The notes beneath the pieces are model-generated. The model was not told where the DNA came from. It saw only the letters and a list, made by a program, of their open reading frames with translations, and searched no databases. Below, in pieces: positions 1 through 11,400 of a stretch of 64,000 bases of DNA. This DNA is from Sipunculus nudus. Taxonomy: Eukaryota > Annelida > Sipuncula > Golfingiida > Sipunculidae. The stretch covers positions 27,327,339-27,391,338 of the forward strand of contig CM049316.1 in NCBI GenBank assembly GCA_026874595.1, in the 5' to 3' direction. Each line of letters opens with the position of its first letter. The stretch's first letter is position 1. A program made the position numbers and the translations under genes.

Positions 1-1470
1 TCGGTGTTTGAACTGGCCCCAAGGTGCCAACAAATTAACACCTAAAATAGACACGCTACATCAGTTAAGACAGTTGATTAATATTTTATCTTGATGTAAT
101 GAGCAAGACGTGACTATAATTAAATTGTTTTTATTTTTTTACCTGCGATGTTGATTATAATGAGACCAAAAGAACTGCGTAACATTCGAGAAGACATTAT
201 TTATTTCCATCAAACCATGTAGTCACTGTTTAATGGGCTGTGTATGAACAGGATTAATATCCTTCTATTTAAGTATCCACCTTACTGGATGACATTAATA
301 TACAGTCGTTTTGACCGAAGGCTAAAATGACATATTTTACAAAGACTTGATAATTAACTAGTAAAGTACTCAGAGAGCGCAGTCCTCCGCCAAGGCAGCT
401 CATAAACCTCATATGGTATTGTCATGATACGTATGATAAACACAGGAAGACAATCACCAACCAATATGTTACCATAATGACACTGAGTGCCATCTTTTGG
501 CAATAAATTAAGGCAGCTTATTAACCAGTTGAGCATTGTAAGAAATGTAGCATTTGCTCAAAAAAAATCCGGGATCTAGCTTGTGATCGTCGCCGAGCCA
601 TAAAAAAATCACTTTAATCCGTTTATAACTTTTTGAGTAACATTGCTAACAAACGGACAAACTAGACGACCATAGTTCGAGCGCTTGCCGGAAGTTGACA
701 TGAGACAGCAAGACGGGAAGGCAGGGAAACATGTGAAACAGTCATTTGAATGAGAAATATCTTGGAACAACAGAATCAATAGCTCCTTTATGTACTTATG
801 TTAGAAGAAAGAACTAGGAGGCAGGATATATCGACAATAACAGAGGAGCAGATCGATGTAACGACAGACTGACACAACCTGGATCACAGTTGATACGATC
901 TCATAATGCGTAATGCACAGACGAATTAAATTATATTTAGTTTGTATAGATAGGACAATATTTGTCAAATTTATAAGCGAAATAATATTTTTGGGTAATC
1001 AAGTGACCTTGACCTTCGACGTTTCTCAATTAGAATCGCCAGACTTGTAGGAGTTTTGTTTTTCTGTCAAATACATAACTTTCATAGCGATTGATTCAAT
1101 GTTACGTTAAACAAGCCTAAAAAATAACAGTTAGAAAAAAAGGACCCTATAGTTTTGAATATTATGAATCCCCCCCCCCCCCCCCCAAAAAAAAGCGTAA
1201 CAATGGCAACAGCAGATTGATGCAGTTACACATTAGAAGAAAAGCCAGTTTCGAGGTATTAGTGTAGGACATACGATATATCAGTTTCAAAATGATTTCT
1301 ACAAACTTGGGGGCTCTAGGGCATTTTTAAGTGTGATCTCCTAAACCTCGTTTGACGGGAAACGGTGCATATCTGGCAAGACCTACAATTGCGTCACTGA
1401 GAACTCATCTAGAGCTACAATATGCAAAAGACTACACCTGTCTAGCTTAAAAAATGACAGAGCTACAAAA
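1..1470. other. Intergenic, no gene recognised
   Basis: AT-rich sequence with only short chance frames. It holds a C17 run at about 1170-1186 followed by an A run, and scattered TGACCTTGACC-type motifs near 1003-1018 that also occur in repeats elsewhere in the window. I see no coding exon, RNA gene or terminal inverted repeat. Confidence 0.6.
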
Positions 1471-1478
1471 AAGGATCA

Positions 1479-1805
1479 AAAGTTCATGAATTGTCGACCA
1501 AAATAAATAATCTTCGATTTCCTGAAAGCAACAAGCAAACATACGCAACTGAGCAACATGCCAACAGTAATCGTCAAGCAACGAACAAACGTCGCCAAAA
1601 CAGAACCTCGTCCCTTGGCGGAGGTAATAAACATAAAAGAATCCTCCATAGAATCAAGACACCTTAACTGTTGCCTTAATTCATTTACAAACACTACATT
1701 ATTATTACCTCTGATGTACGCAGCGTAGGGAAGTCGGTGGGTGTCGTTGATGATGGCTTGAGCATTCGGCAGTGCTTGCAGCAATGTCTTGAATTCGTGG
1801 TGCTA
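1479..1805 (-). CDS. Candidate exon(s) of an unrecognised gene with a C-terminal membrane segment
   Basis: An open minus-strand frame of about 105 codons ends at a stop near 1476. The first part reads like real protein (KTLLQALPNAQAIINDTHRL) and is followed by a possible donor, AGAG|GTAATA, near 1710. If the frame is read straight through, it ends in a 20-residue hydrophobic segment (LTITVGMLLSCVCLLVAF), a basic RKSK stop-transfer and a short tail, as in a type I membrane protein. I do not recognise the family. A second open minus-strand stretch at 2424-2630 could be an upstream exon of the same gene. Nothing confirms splicing, and it may be a pseudogene or chance. Confidence 0.3.
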
Positions 1806-2423
1806 TTTTTGTACGATTTCAGTATGATATCATAAGACAGTCACTCGATGCCAGTACGATATGTCACAAACAGTTGAGAATGATTAGGACTCTATTACGA
1901 TATCAATGAAGCTTATACGATATTTCCACAAGATGTGATGACTTGCGTAAGACGCCCATATTATTCTCCACGAATTACGACGTTCAATCCTACTACGCAA
2001 TAGACATACAGTTCGATATCAATGGGTGTTTCAATGGTTATTTGTCATTTGAATAATAATCGGCTACCAAGAATCATTCATAGTGGTGGTGCACTATAGG
2101 AGGTAGAAGATCCGATGCTGGCCATGGCAGTCCTGACTCTTATAGAACAATAAAAGTTGAGTAGTCCAATCTAAGGTCCTGCAGTAATGATGGGCATGAG
2201 TCCGAACTTTGATTATATATTTCACCTACGTAATTTCGCTGTTTACACAGCGCTTTACCTATAGGCCTACTACCTATATCGTAAGCGCCGTTTGTTTTGA
2301 CCTCATATACTTAATCGCTACACTAGAAGGGAGCACTGTATTTTGGTCCAATCAGATGAGACCCTGTGCTGGAAGACAAAACGGTTAACCAGCAAAGCGA
2401 GGAATACACAGACCCAATGTTGT

Positions 2424-2639
2424 TCATTTCGTTTTGAGTGACAGCTCCTTGCCCTTGAAACCTTTTGAACAGGCCACAGGCTCAGAAAGAATAGCCCCAC
2501 AGGTGGTTTGCTGAGGTTTTGTGTACACAGGATGCCCAGCCGGTGAGCTGTAATTCAAGCGAAATGTAACAACATAGAATCCGTGCACACCTCGCTGGCT
2601 GATTTCTGTTTCGGTGGCAAACGGATACATGGCTTCACT
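2424..2639 (-). CDS. Candidate exon, unrecognised
   Basis: A minus-strand open stretch of about 70 codons with a balanced, protein-like composition (for example VHGFYVVTFRLNYSSP and two cysteines near its end). It sits about 620 bases upstream, in the minus sense, of the candidate exon at 1.48-1.8 kb. There is an AG acceptor-like site at its 5' side (TATGTAAG|TG), but that sequence also resembles a donor, and no good donor is visible at its 3' side. No family is recognised. Confidence 0.22.
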   Translation of the reverse strand, partial: SEAMYPFATETEISQRGVHGFYVVTFRLNYSSPAGHPVYTKPQQTTCGAILSEPVACSKGFKGKELSLKTK

Positions 2640-3080
2640 TACATAGTCGTAATGTCATAATCGAATCGGTCGATGATGCGACAACATAGAGGGAGCAATT
2701 AAAATTCGACATTCTTTTACAAAGAGTAGCCACTTGAGTGTAGTTGAAGCGCACTTGAAGCGCAGTTAATGCCTGTCGAGTGTTTTTACCTGATATATGC
2801 CAAAGTTATCAGAATATTACAAAATGAAGAAATGTGTCTGACAGATCTACGGTCCTGAATCGTTAGATAGCTATGTTATATTGTTGGAACAGTAAATAAT
2901 GTTGTCAAATATGCCTTCCACCACAGTTATGTCGAGAAAGTCGATCGGCCTACATCAGGTGTAAAATATCTCTAGTTTTAATGAGAAAAAAAATGAAAAT
3001 GATAAATTTGACATTGTGTGGTTAAGTATAAAAAAAGCTGACACCTTTTTGGTCAAATTGAATTGGAACCAATAAACAGC

Positions 3081-3753
3081 AATTCTCAAACAAGAAGCTT
3101 ATTCCCACTTGTTTACATGTTTAAAAAACTGTTAAGAATGAAATATTGGCACACACCATACTATTGTAGAATATTCTTCTACTTCTGTACCTTGCCAAAC
3201 AAAACTGACATGATAACTCTTGCGAATAATATTGTAAGTCGTACGCACGAAATAATAAGTCCTGCGCACAATACAATAAGTCGTTTGTACAATATATATA
3301 TCTTTTTAATAAATTTATTTTTTGTTCGTGTTCCCAACGGGGCTCCGTAGGTCCATGCACATCTCTCAGGAGGGGTTTGATTTGGTGGCCGGGAATGTTG
3401 CATATGTTTCGAATTTCGGTAATAGTGCTAAACAGGTGATCTGTCTAAAACTGGCGACGTTGCTGATGCCCCCCCCCCCCCCCCAAAAAAAAATCAACCT
3501 CTAAGGTGCCCAGCAAAACCATCTTTGCCAATTAACTTACTATCTCAAATTGAATTTTAAACATTGATATGTTTTCTGTGTTTAAGTAAACAGTGTGTAT
3601 GTCTAAGTATATATTTTAACCATAGCAAGAAGGCATGACCAGAGGTGTGATTTGCGATGTGGCAACAATTCACAAACAAGAAGCTTATTCCCACTTGTTT
3701 ACATGATTAAAAAACTGTTAAGAATGAAATGTTGGCACACACCATACTATTGT
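3081..3753. repeat. Direct repeat pair (about 88 bp, about 95% identical)
   Basis: The segment 3081-3171 (beginning CAATTCTCAAACAAGAAGC) recurs at 3668-3753 with only a few substitutions. Between the copies are a short degenerate tandem array at about 3215-3295 (AATAAGTC-type units of about 27 bp) and a C16 tract at 3469-3484. It is noncoding. The copies are probably fragments of one dispersed element. Confidence 0.75.
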
Positions 3754-3905
3754 AAGGAGAAACCGCTATATTTCAAGTATGTTTAACATGCCTGGTATGT
3801 GAATATGCCCTTAAGTCTTATTTACATTTGACACACCAGATTCAATATATTAATATAATGTACGGAATTTTAAGTGTAGTCAAACATTTTTAAAAAATAT
3901 AATTA

Positions 3906-4018
3906 GGGGGGGGGGGGCGTTTTTGCCTCTTTATCATTATGGGGGGGGGGGGGGCTTTTGACCTAGGGGCGTTTGTCCAGGTTTGTTTGCCTTTGTCTGT
4001 AATCCCCCCCCCCCCCCC
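3906..4018. repeat. Alternating long G and C tracts
   Basis: Two G runs (about 3906-3917 and 3941-3954) are followed within 60 bases by a C run (about 4004-4018). On one strand the G runs can pair with the C run or form quadruplex structures. The neighbouring 4370-4515 region is a degenerate GAATT/TTGAATT repeat. Confidence 0.85.
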
Positions 4019-5276
4019 ACAACCAATGATCATGAGAACTTTAATGTTTTTCACCACCCAAAAATAGATTATTTGCATATATATGAATTGTACAACGTTA
4101 AAATGGCCACTCATTTGAAATCGAGATAAACCTTTATCCGAATTTGGGTAGTTTTACTGATCTTAAGGAATAATTTCCCAAAATAACAAAGTAAAACCTT
4201 TCTGGCTGCTATGCCTTCCCACGTGATATGGCAAAACATGTGATATTTGATTTAGCTTTTGAGCAAATTCAACCAATTCTGAACAAAAATGTAAGTTGTG
4301 CAGTAGTGCAAAAGTAAAAGAGATTGCATCACACGAATGAAATGTATTCAAATGAATACTCCTTTTTTGAACTGCTAATTGAATTTGTATTGAATAAAAA
4401 GTGTTTGAATTGAATTGGAATTGGTAATTTTTCTCCAGCACATTGAACTGAATGAATAGGAATTGAATTTTCATAAAAATTCTTGAATTAGAATTGAATT
4501 AGAACTAAAAAAAACTGAATTGTCCCTAGGTCTGTGACAGGGTTTCAAATATTCCCATTGGTTATTTTACTCATATATTACAGACACATAGTTGAAATAC
4601 TTAACAGATAACTAATCATGAGAGGGTTCCGCCTCTTCTATATATTCAAAAAAGTGCACAGTCAACACGAGCGCTAAGATTTTATACACATATTCTAATA
4701 ATCAATTTTCAGCTTAGCGCCGTGATCTCATGTTTTGCTCTAGTGAATGCAAATATGTTTGGAAAACATAGGCTAAAATTACCATAAATGATGACACACA
4801 TTAAAATTCCATAATTGTTTTTATTGAATACATACACATACATTAACACAAATACATGGATGTACAGAGACAGGACTACACATAGATCTAAATATAATCT
4901 CTGTGTGGAGAAAAAAATAATTTTTAACTTACGCATATGAAAATAGCTCTTACGTAGCAGAGATACTGTTACGTACCAATAAGCTAAAAAATATCATATG
5001 TATGTTATTTCTTAAACAGACAATGTAATGGTTTCCATTTTAAATTATGTTGTTCCAATTTTCCCCTATTCATAACAATACATTTTTCAATGTTATAAAT
5101 ATCCTTGATGAAAGCAATGCATTTTAAAATTGTTGCACTTTCATTTTGAAATCTACTTACCTAAAAATATCTCTTTATAAGTAAAGTAATACAGTTTAAC
5201 CAGGTGATCTCATTTCTTCCGATAATAATATTTGTAAAATCCCATGTAAATGAAACATGAATAGACCAATGATTTT

Positions 5277-6290
5277 TCAATATTGAAATATATTCCATAA
5301 TATTTCAAAGCAGCAGTCCCAGAGAATGTGTAATATAGTTTCATTAACATTCTTACCAAATGTGCATTCTTCATAGTCAGCTATGTTAATATTAAACAGG
5401 AATGGATTCAATGTTAGCCTCCTGTGTAAAATCCTGAATTCGAACATGAATACTTTTACAAACATTGATGATGTATATATGATAGAGAACCCTCTATGGA
5501 AGGTTTCTGCTGTAAGATGATTAACACCTCTTACCCATTTAGAAAAAGCATTAACTAGTTTCGTTGCGCAATTATTTATATATTCCTTATGTATAAATTT
5601 GACAATGTTTTCTTTTTTTTAATTTTTTAACTTTGTTCATATTCTGGATGGGGTTGCTCGTTTGATCATATCGTTCAATAATTCGTTTCCATACTTTAGA
5701 ATGACATTAATTAAACCAAGATAATCTGTCAATGTGTTTATGGACTTATAATATATCACTTCATAAGTCATCCATATATAAGTAGATCCATTTTCCTTAA
5801 TCACGTTATATATGTAGGTTAACCCTCTTTGATACAGTTCCTTACAATATATAGCCTTACTATGTCGTTCAATATGGGAACTGAACCAAATAACCAGTGT
5901 TTCTATAACTGTAAAGGTTGCCGGCGTACGGTAATTAAAGGTACACCGAGATTGTATAACATCTTCCTAAAAGGAAGACCTTACTGACACTATGTCCTTA
6001 TAGTCACTTTATCATAGATTACTGTAAAATGATTTTCTCCCATCTTTAGTCCACTGATAACCATTTGTCTTCAGTTATTGTTCTCTGGTTTACTAAGTCT
6101 TTTGATCCAAGCTATTTTGAATTACATATCATGTGATACTAAATGTATCACGCCCAGTCCACCACTGTCTTTAGGTGCGATAAGAATATTTCTCTTGATA
6201 ACACCCATGCCTTTATTCCAAACGAATATTAATAACATTATTACAACTTGTTCAAAAACATTTTCGTGGGAAGGGTAGGACAGAGAGGAA
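5277..6290 (-). mobile_element. Degenerate LINE (L1/Tx1-like) 3' portion of ORF2
   Basis: Minus-strand translations in several frames match the C-terminal part of L1-like reverse transcriptase polyproteins. At 6090-6280 a stretch reads WNKGMGVIKRNILIAPKDSG, then GGLGVIHL, an in-frame stop, and AWIKRL. This is the canonical WNGK...IKR...L..P...GGL...AWIKR block. At 5277-5465 the terminal zinc-knuckle-like region follows (FRILHRRLTLNPFLFNI, then ECTF and ETILHILWDC). Stops and frameshifts break the reading frame, so it is a dead copy. The clade assignment rests on motif order only. Confidence 0.65.
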
Positions 6291-6439
6291 CGAGCTAAAT
6301 TGTGAAATTAAAAAACTTTTAACTAAATAATTATTCAGAAGTTATAGAACTGAACAAAAATATTCCTTGTCAATAAGATATATACCTACTTTACTTGGTA
6401 ACTTTTGAGTTTTATTTCAAGCATACGACTATATTTAAT

Positions 6440-7500
6440 TAAGATTTAATTTTATGCGAGAAATAAGATTAAAAATTTGCAATATTTTAAGTATATTGTC
6501 ATAAATGTCATAAATGCTACATCAGTCCCTCAGTTTTGCCCAGCTTTGATCATGGCACATGTTTTTCCTTTCGGCACTATTTATTTAATTTTCACTGTTT
6601 TTTTTTTTCACGGATGTCATGTCAGAGTATTAGTTTGCCAATCATATAAGGAGTATTAGATAGCAGGTCCATTTTCTCTTAGTTTTACAAATACTAATAT
6701 ATAAGAAATGAAAACAATTAAATAGAAATAAGAATATTTTGCATTTGTTAAAATTTTACAAAATTCAATTATGCGCCCTGACCCATGGGCCCTTGTATTC
6801 ATGTAACCTTTTCATTTACGTTGGTAAAACATTGCGTGGCTAATTTTTTTTAGTTAACCAATCAGTGTTCCGCTTTTGAGGGGAATCGGTACGAGATTTC
6901 GGGAGATTTGTCAAAAGTCAAGATAAACTGACCCAATGCTGCCTGCAGCAAAAACCCAGACCTCTCTATTTTTAAGTGACAACAAATGGAAAATAGAGAC
7001 CCAATAGTTTGCTACACATCAGAAGGAAGGCCATGGGATGACACTTCAAATGAGTTACAATTTATGTGAGTACTATAAATTGAGACGAAGATATAAAGAA
7101 AAAAACATTTTTTTATTACCTTGACCTTTGACCTCTTAACTCAAAAAGACATCTGTCTTCTATACTCTATGCTAAAAATGTCTGGCCTGTGGAATGCCAT
7201 ATGTCAGACAATTTACTAAACCATTTCATCCTGAAAGCATATAGGAACAAAATGAGCAATAGAATGTTTATTTGGATAGGCCTTATTCGACGAAGAGATG
7301 TCGGAAACAAAATTTTGTTTTTTTTTATGACCTTGACCTTTTACATATATTGACCAAAAACAATAGGCCTCCAGGACTTTTATTGTCAATATACTATGCA
7401 AGTTTGAAAGCGATTGCTGCAAAATTGTGGCCAGCTGAGAGGGGACAAACAAACAAACACTCAAATTGACAAAAGATATACCTAACTGTATCTTCGATAA
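6440..7500. repeat. Dispersed repeat fragments upstream of the amine oxidase
   Basis: The stretch 6515-6690 resembles two copies near 43.5 and 45.2 kb (shared phrases such as TCAGAGTATTAGTTTGC). At 6785 a CCCATGGG motif marks the same family. At 7115-7345 there are TGACCTTTGACCT-type motifs, including a perfect DR1 (TGACCT T TGACCT) at 7122-7134. They lie in repeat sequence, so a regulatory role is uncertain. No gene is seen. Confidence 0.55.
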
Positions 7501-7564
7501 CCGTCAAGCAGAAAAATTTATAATTTTATATGGCTTCTCTAATTTGAATGTTTTGTATATTGCA

Positions 7565-7835
7565 TGAGAGAGAGAGCGACAGAATCAGAAAGACAGAGAG
7601 AGAGAGTGAGAGAGAAAGAGATAATAGTAATATCACATAATGATCACCGTGTGACCTAAGCAATGACATCTGTGTGAGAGCGACAGAGGGATCACGATTC
7701 ACCATGTAACATGTAACATCACCGTGTCACCAGTGCGAGGTTATAAATTAATGTCACAGTGAGGTCACACTGTGAGGTCTGTGTGAGCGTATCTGTGATG
7801 TCATGGTGAGTTCACTGTAGTGTCAAATTCCTGAC
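7565..7835. repeat. GA-rich microsatellite and GTCAC/GTGAG-rich region before a promoter
   Basis: An imperfect GAGA tract (7567-7621) is followed by about 180 bases with many GTCAC, GAGGTCAC and GTGTGAG repeats. It lies immediately upstream of the amine oxidase TATA box, so it may contribute to regulation. That is inference from position alone. Confidence 0.5.
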
Positions 7836-7840
7836 CGGGG

Positions 7841-7846
7841 TATAAA
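7841..7846 (+). promoter_or_regulatory. TATA box of the amine oxidase gene
   Basis: TATAAA lies in the context GGGGTATAAACC, about 56 bases upstream of the chosen ATG at 7902. Initiation about 30 bases downstream (near 7870-7875) would leave a short 5' leader. That leader contains an out-of-frame ATG at 7883 whose frame ends at 7943-7945 in unspliced RNA. Confidence 0.55.
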
Positions 7847-7901
7847 CCGCAGACGACAGCCAGCGCCCCTATAAGAGTTAAAATGAGATACAAACTTCAA
7901 C

Positions 7902-9485
7902 ATGACCAACTTCTGGATCAGCGTCAATGTCTTAATATTAAGTAAACAGGTTCTGACTCCAGAAAGATTTATCAACACTTTAAACAGGTACACAAACAAG
8001 CAGAAGCACGGAAATGTGCATAGATAATGCAGACTATGGTAAAGAAAGCGAAAGGGCCGTACAGTATGCCGTATTTCAAATAGAAAAGCACACAGCTCAA
8101 ATTTATATATTTTTTTTCTTCCAGGTCAACGGGTACTGATTATTGGAGCTGGAATGTCCGGACTAACAGCAGCAAATACCCTCAACAAGCAAGGAATCAA
8201 CTTTACGATTTTAGAGGCAGCTGACCGGATCGGCGGCCGTTTGAAAAGTGTACAATTTGCCGGGATCACAGCCACAATCGGTTCCAGCTGGGTTGAAGGA
8301 ATGACCGAGAACCCCATATGGGATCTAGCTAAGCGTGCAAATCTCAGTGGCAAGATTTCAGACTACGAAGATTATATTTTCAGAAACGAGTCCGGAAATA
8401 ACGTCACAGATGAAGCGGATATGATATATGATAGTGTCTTCACCGCCGCCGCCGATAATTTGAAAGACGACTTCAAAAAGTTTAGAACAGATAGGATATC
8501 CGACATGAGCTTTAAGTCAAGATTACGAATGCTAGGCTGGGACGCTGACTCTGCAATAAAACATGCTATAGAATACTTCGAGTATGATTCTGAAAAAGGA
8601 GAAAGCCCCCTTCTGTCTTCAGTTCGGTACGAGACCGACGCCACTTATACAGAATTTGAACAAACGGACTTTTATATAACCGACCCAAGAGGTACAGAGG
8701 CCATTGCTCAAATCTATGCTGGGGACTTCCTTACTGTAGGCGACTTAAGACTTAAATACAACCAGTGGGTTTCCCACATTGAGTATGACGGAACGGGTTG
8801 CAAAGTACGAACAAGAACTGGTGAAGAGCACGTGGCGGATTACTGTATTCTAACGGTGAGTTTGGGAGTTCTGCAGAATAATGCAATAACATTTCAACCA
8901 ACCCTTCCGGAATGGAAAAGACGGGCAATCCACAAACACTCATTTACGATGTTTAATGTCGTGTATTTGAAATTCCCTGATAATATATCGAGTTTCTGGG
9001 ATGACACTGAGTATATCTTATACGCAGACAGAAGACGTGGGCATTCATGTTTGTGGATGAACCAAGATGTCCACCAGTCTCGGAAAACAAACATCCTCCA
9101 GTTGACGGTCACGCAGGAACAAGCAGTGAGGTTCAATAAAATTGAGGATAGTGAAATAAAATCGGAAGTAATGGTTGCCCTAAGGAATATGTACGGACCA
9201 GGCATCCCCGAACCAGAGGATATATTAGTCTCGCGTTTTGGAACAGACCAGTTTTTTTACGGGAGCTACTCAAACAGGCCTTATGGGATGAACGGAGATG
9301 ACTTCAAGGATTTCAAAGCACCTCTGGACAGGCTCTTCTTCTCAGGAGAGGCAACGTCTGAGAAATACTATGGATATATTCAAGGAGGCTACTTCTCGGG
9401 TATAGACACTGCTAATGACGTCATAAACTGTATGAGGGGGGCATGCAAAAAGCATACACCACAAGGGCAAACATGTTTCATATAG
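7902..9485 (+). CDS. FAD-dependent polyamine oxidase-like amine oxidase, two exons, probably secreted
   Basis: Proposed exons are 7902-7941 and 8125-9485. The donor is ATTAA|GTAAAC, the acceptor TTTTCTTCCAG|GTC. The phase-1 join gives Ser14 and an intact 466-residue frame. Residues 1-14 form a short hydrophobic leader (WISVNVLIL), consistent with a minimal signal sequence. The Rossmann FAD motif GAGMSG is at 21-26, and the ribose-binding Glu is followed by RIGGR at about 44-52. A YLKFP segment carries the lysine position conserved in polyamine oxidases. The C-terminal flavin-binding block GEATSEKYYGYIQGG is at 421-435. Length and motif order fit plant-type/animal polyamine oxidases, which oxidise spermine or spermidine with release of hydrogen peroxide. 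An L-amino-acid oxidase is a less likely alternative. The substrate cannot be read from sequence. The catalytic exon is certain; the 13-codon first exon is inferred. A possible AATAAA lies at 9806-9811. Confidence 0.88.
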
Positions 9486-9799
9486 TGACGTTGTCCCTTA
9501 CATCGAAATTAATGTCCCCGCCGTCGCCGAACACTCCATCGGCGAGGAAAACAGAAATAGCCTCTTCTATTATTATAAGCAGATATTTGAATTTTTTTGC
9601 GAACTTATAATTTTAAGGAAGAGAATGTTTATATGAAAGTTATAGTTATTTTTAAAAAAAGTTTTAAATATACTTTTAAATACAACCTCATCAAGAGCAA
9701 TGCTTACATATTCTTCAGTCCGTTTTTAAATGAGTATAATATGTTTGCAAAAAAATGTTTGTCATATGTAATTCTATACGTCACGATAATAATAATATT

Positions 9800-10610
9800 A
9801 ATATAAATAAAACATAATAATAAAATAATAATAATATTTAAAATAATATTTAATTATAATAACAATAATAATGAAAAAAATAATAACATCAGTTTGAGAA
9901 ACTTAAATTCTTAGCATTAGAAATACGCATTATGAAAATCAAGAAAGCTACTTAATGTATTGTGTTACTTCTTTGTAACAAATGACATATACTAGACATT
10001 TGCTGTTCCTTTTTAATTTATTTTACATTTTATAACAAAATTCTCAAAGACTGAAACATATAACTGACACAAGCTTCACTGGGTCTATTCAAATATCGAA
10101 AGATCGGATCTATGGCCGCAGTCTTGTTAAGGTATGAAGAGAAAATTGATGAATTTTTAAGAAGTAAAAGGGGTAGTACGTTAAATAGTATCCAAAGCGC
10201 TAACGGTTGAATGTGCTTGGTTGCTGAACTCTGCTAGTATACACTCTGCAAATCTGTTTATTGCGGCAATTGCTCTCTCACTGCTTTGCAGTGCTTAGGG
10301 ACATGGCTCTGCCATCACCTTATGATTGATTTGTTGATGTTGGCTTAGGTGTTGTAAACCTTTATCTTATCATGACTATATGTGTTAGATATATCATTGT
10401 TCAGGCATTGGTCAATGGATGAAGCCTATAGAAAACTGTGTTCATGAACTTTACTATGCGACTGGCTTTGACCTTGAATGATTCCATATAAGGTGAGAAA
10501 CACACAAAACATTATATTTCTCAAATGAACAGATTTATTGTCCTAAAAATTAAAATATCAGGGTAGTTCATTACAGAAAAGGAAAAAGAGGATTTCCTAT
10601 AAAATATCGT
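9800..10610. other. AT-rich intergenic spacer
   Basis: Low-complexity AAT/TAA-rich sequence (9785-9890) follows the amine oxidase gene and probably contains its poly(A) region. The remainder shows no coding exon or recognisable element. Confidence 0.5.
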
Positions 10611-10614
10611 TTAT

Positions 10615-11098
10615 TGGAAAAAAAATTATATAAAGTTTCATTGCATGTTCACTTCGTCTACAAATTGGCATTATGTGGGCTGACAAGATCAGTTGGGGGA
10701 AAAGCAAAAGTGGATTTTTTTGCAAAAAAAGAACAAATATCAAAAGTATTTTATATAATGAATCATTTAATGTTCTATTCATGTACAAATTTGCTTTATT
10801 TTGGCTGATAAAGGAAGTTAGATAAAAGAAAAAAAATCGGATTTTTGCAAACAGATTGTATTTATAAAAAGAATGTTATCTATTGAATCATTATATGTTC
10901 ACTCCATTTACAGATTGACATTATATGAGCTGATATGTGTGGTAAGAAAAATAGTGGAAGTTTTGCAATACAGATTGTATTTGAAAAAAAAAATAAATTG
11001 TTTATCATTTTATGCAAATTTCATGTAGAAACTGGTAATACATTATAATGGCTAATAAGGGTTGTTAGTGAAAAGATAAAGGACGATTATTTTGTATT
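10615..11098. repeat. Tandem array, about 125-bp period, four diverged units
   Basis: Units are recognised by TGTTC...TACAAATT...ATTATG(T/A)GGCTGATA at about 10646, 10771 and 10896, and by a more diverged unit near 11015. Each unit ends in a GGATTTTTTTGCAA-like stretch. Spacing is 125 bp. There is no coding potential. Confidence 0.7.
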
Positions 11099-11154
11099 GC
11101 TTAAAGCATTTCATATTGTTTTGCTATATTTCCACTTCATGATCAGATGGTCAT

Positions 11155-11400
11155 TTTTAGCTCAGCTGACTGAAAGTCATTTGAGCTATAGAGATCACTC
11201 TTTGTCCGTCGACCGTCCGTCTGTCCTTCTGTCAATTAACATGGCAACAATCGTAACCGCTGACCCTAGAACCTTCTAACTGAATATCCATAAAGGTCAA
11301 TAGAAAATCTCCTATATTGTTGCGAGACGTGACAATATCGCCCAGCTTTTCCTCATAACTTTTCCTCCAACTCAACATGACACAAGTATTTAACCCTATT
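11155..11400 (+). repeat. Dispersed bivalve-type repeat (AGCTCAGCTGA...GTCCGTC family)
   Basis: It begins TTTTAGCTCAGCTGACTGAAA, continues through GAGCTATAGAGATCACTC, then a GTCCGTC-rich run and AACATGGCAACAATCGTAACC. The same order recurs at about 29205, 39357, 41580 and 50770 in this window. It is a widespread noncoding element whose first 30 bases form a small hairpin (AGCTCAGCTGA...TTTGAGCTAT). Confidence 0.75.

Noticed and set aside
7122-7134. Perfect DR1 (TGACCTTTGACCT) upstream of the amine oxidase
   Set aside because: Embedded in repetitive TGACCTTTGACC-type sequence 770 bases from the start codon; not claimed as a gene-specific element.
7883-7945. Upstream ATG before the amine oxidase start
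   Set aside because: Out of frame with the catalytic exon after splicing at 7941; at most a short upstream frame.
8372-9205. Minus-strand frames of 60-103 codons across the amine oxidase
   Set aside because: Antisense shadows of the well-supported plus-strand exon.
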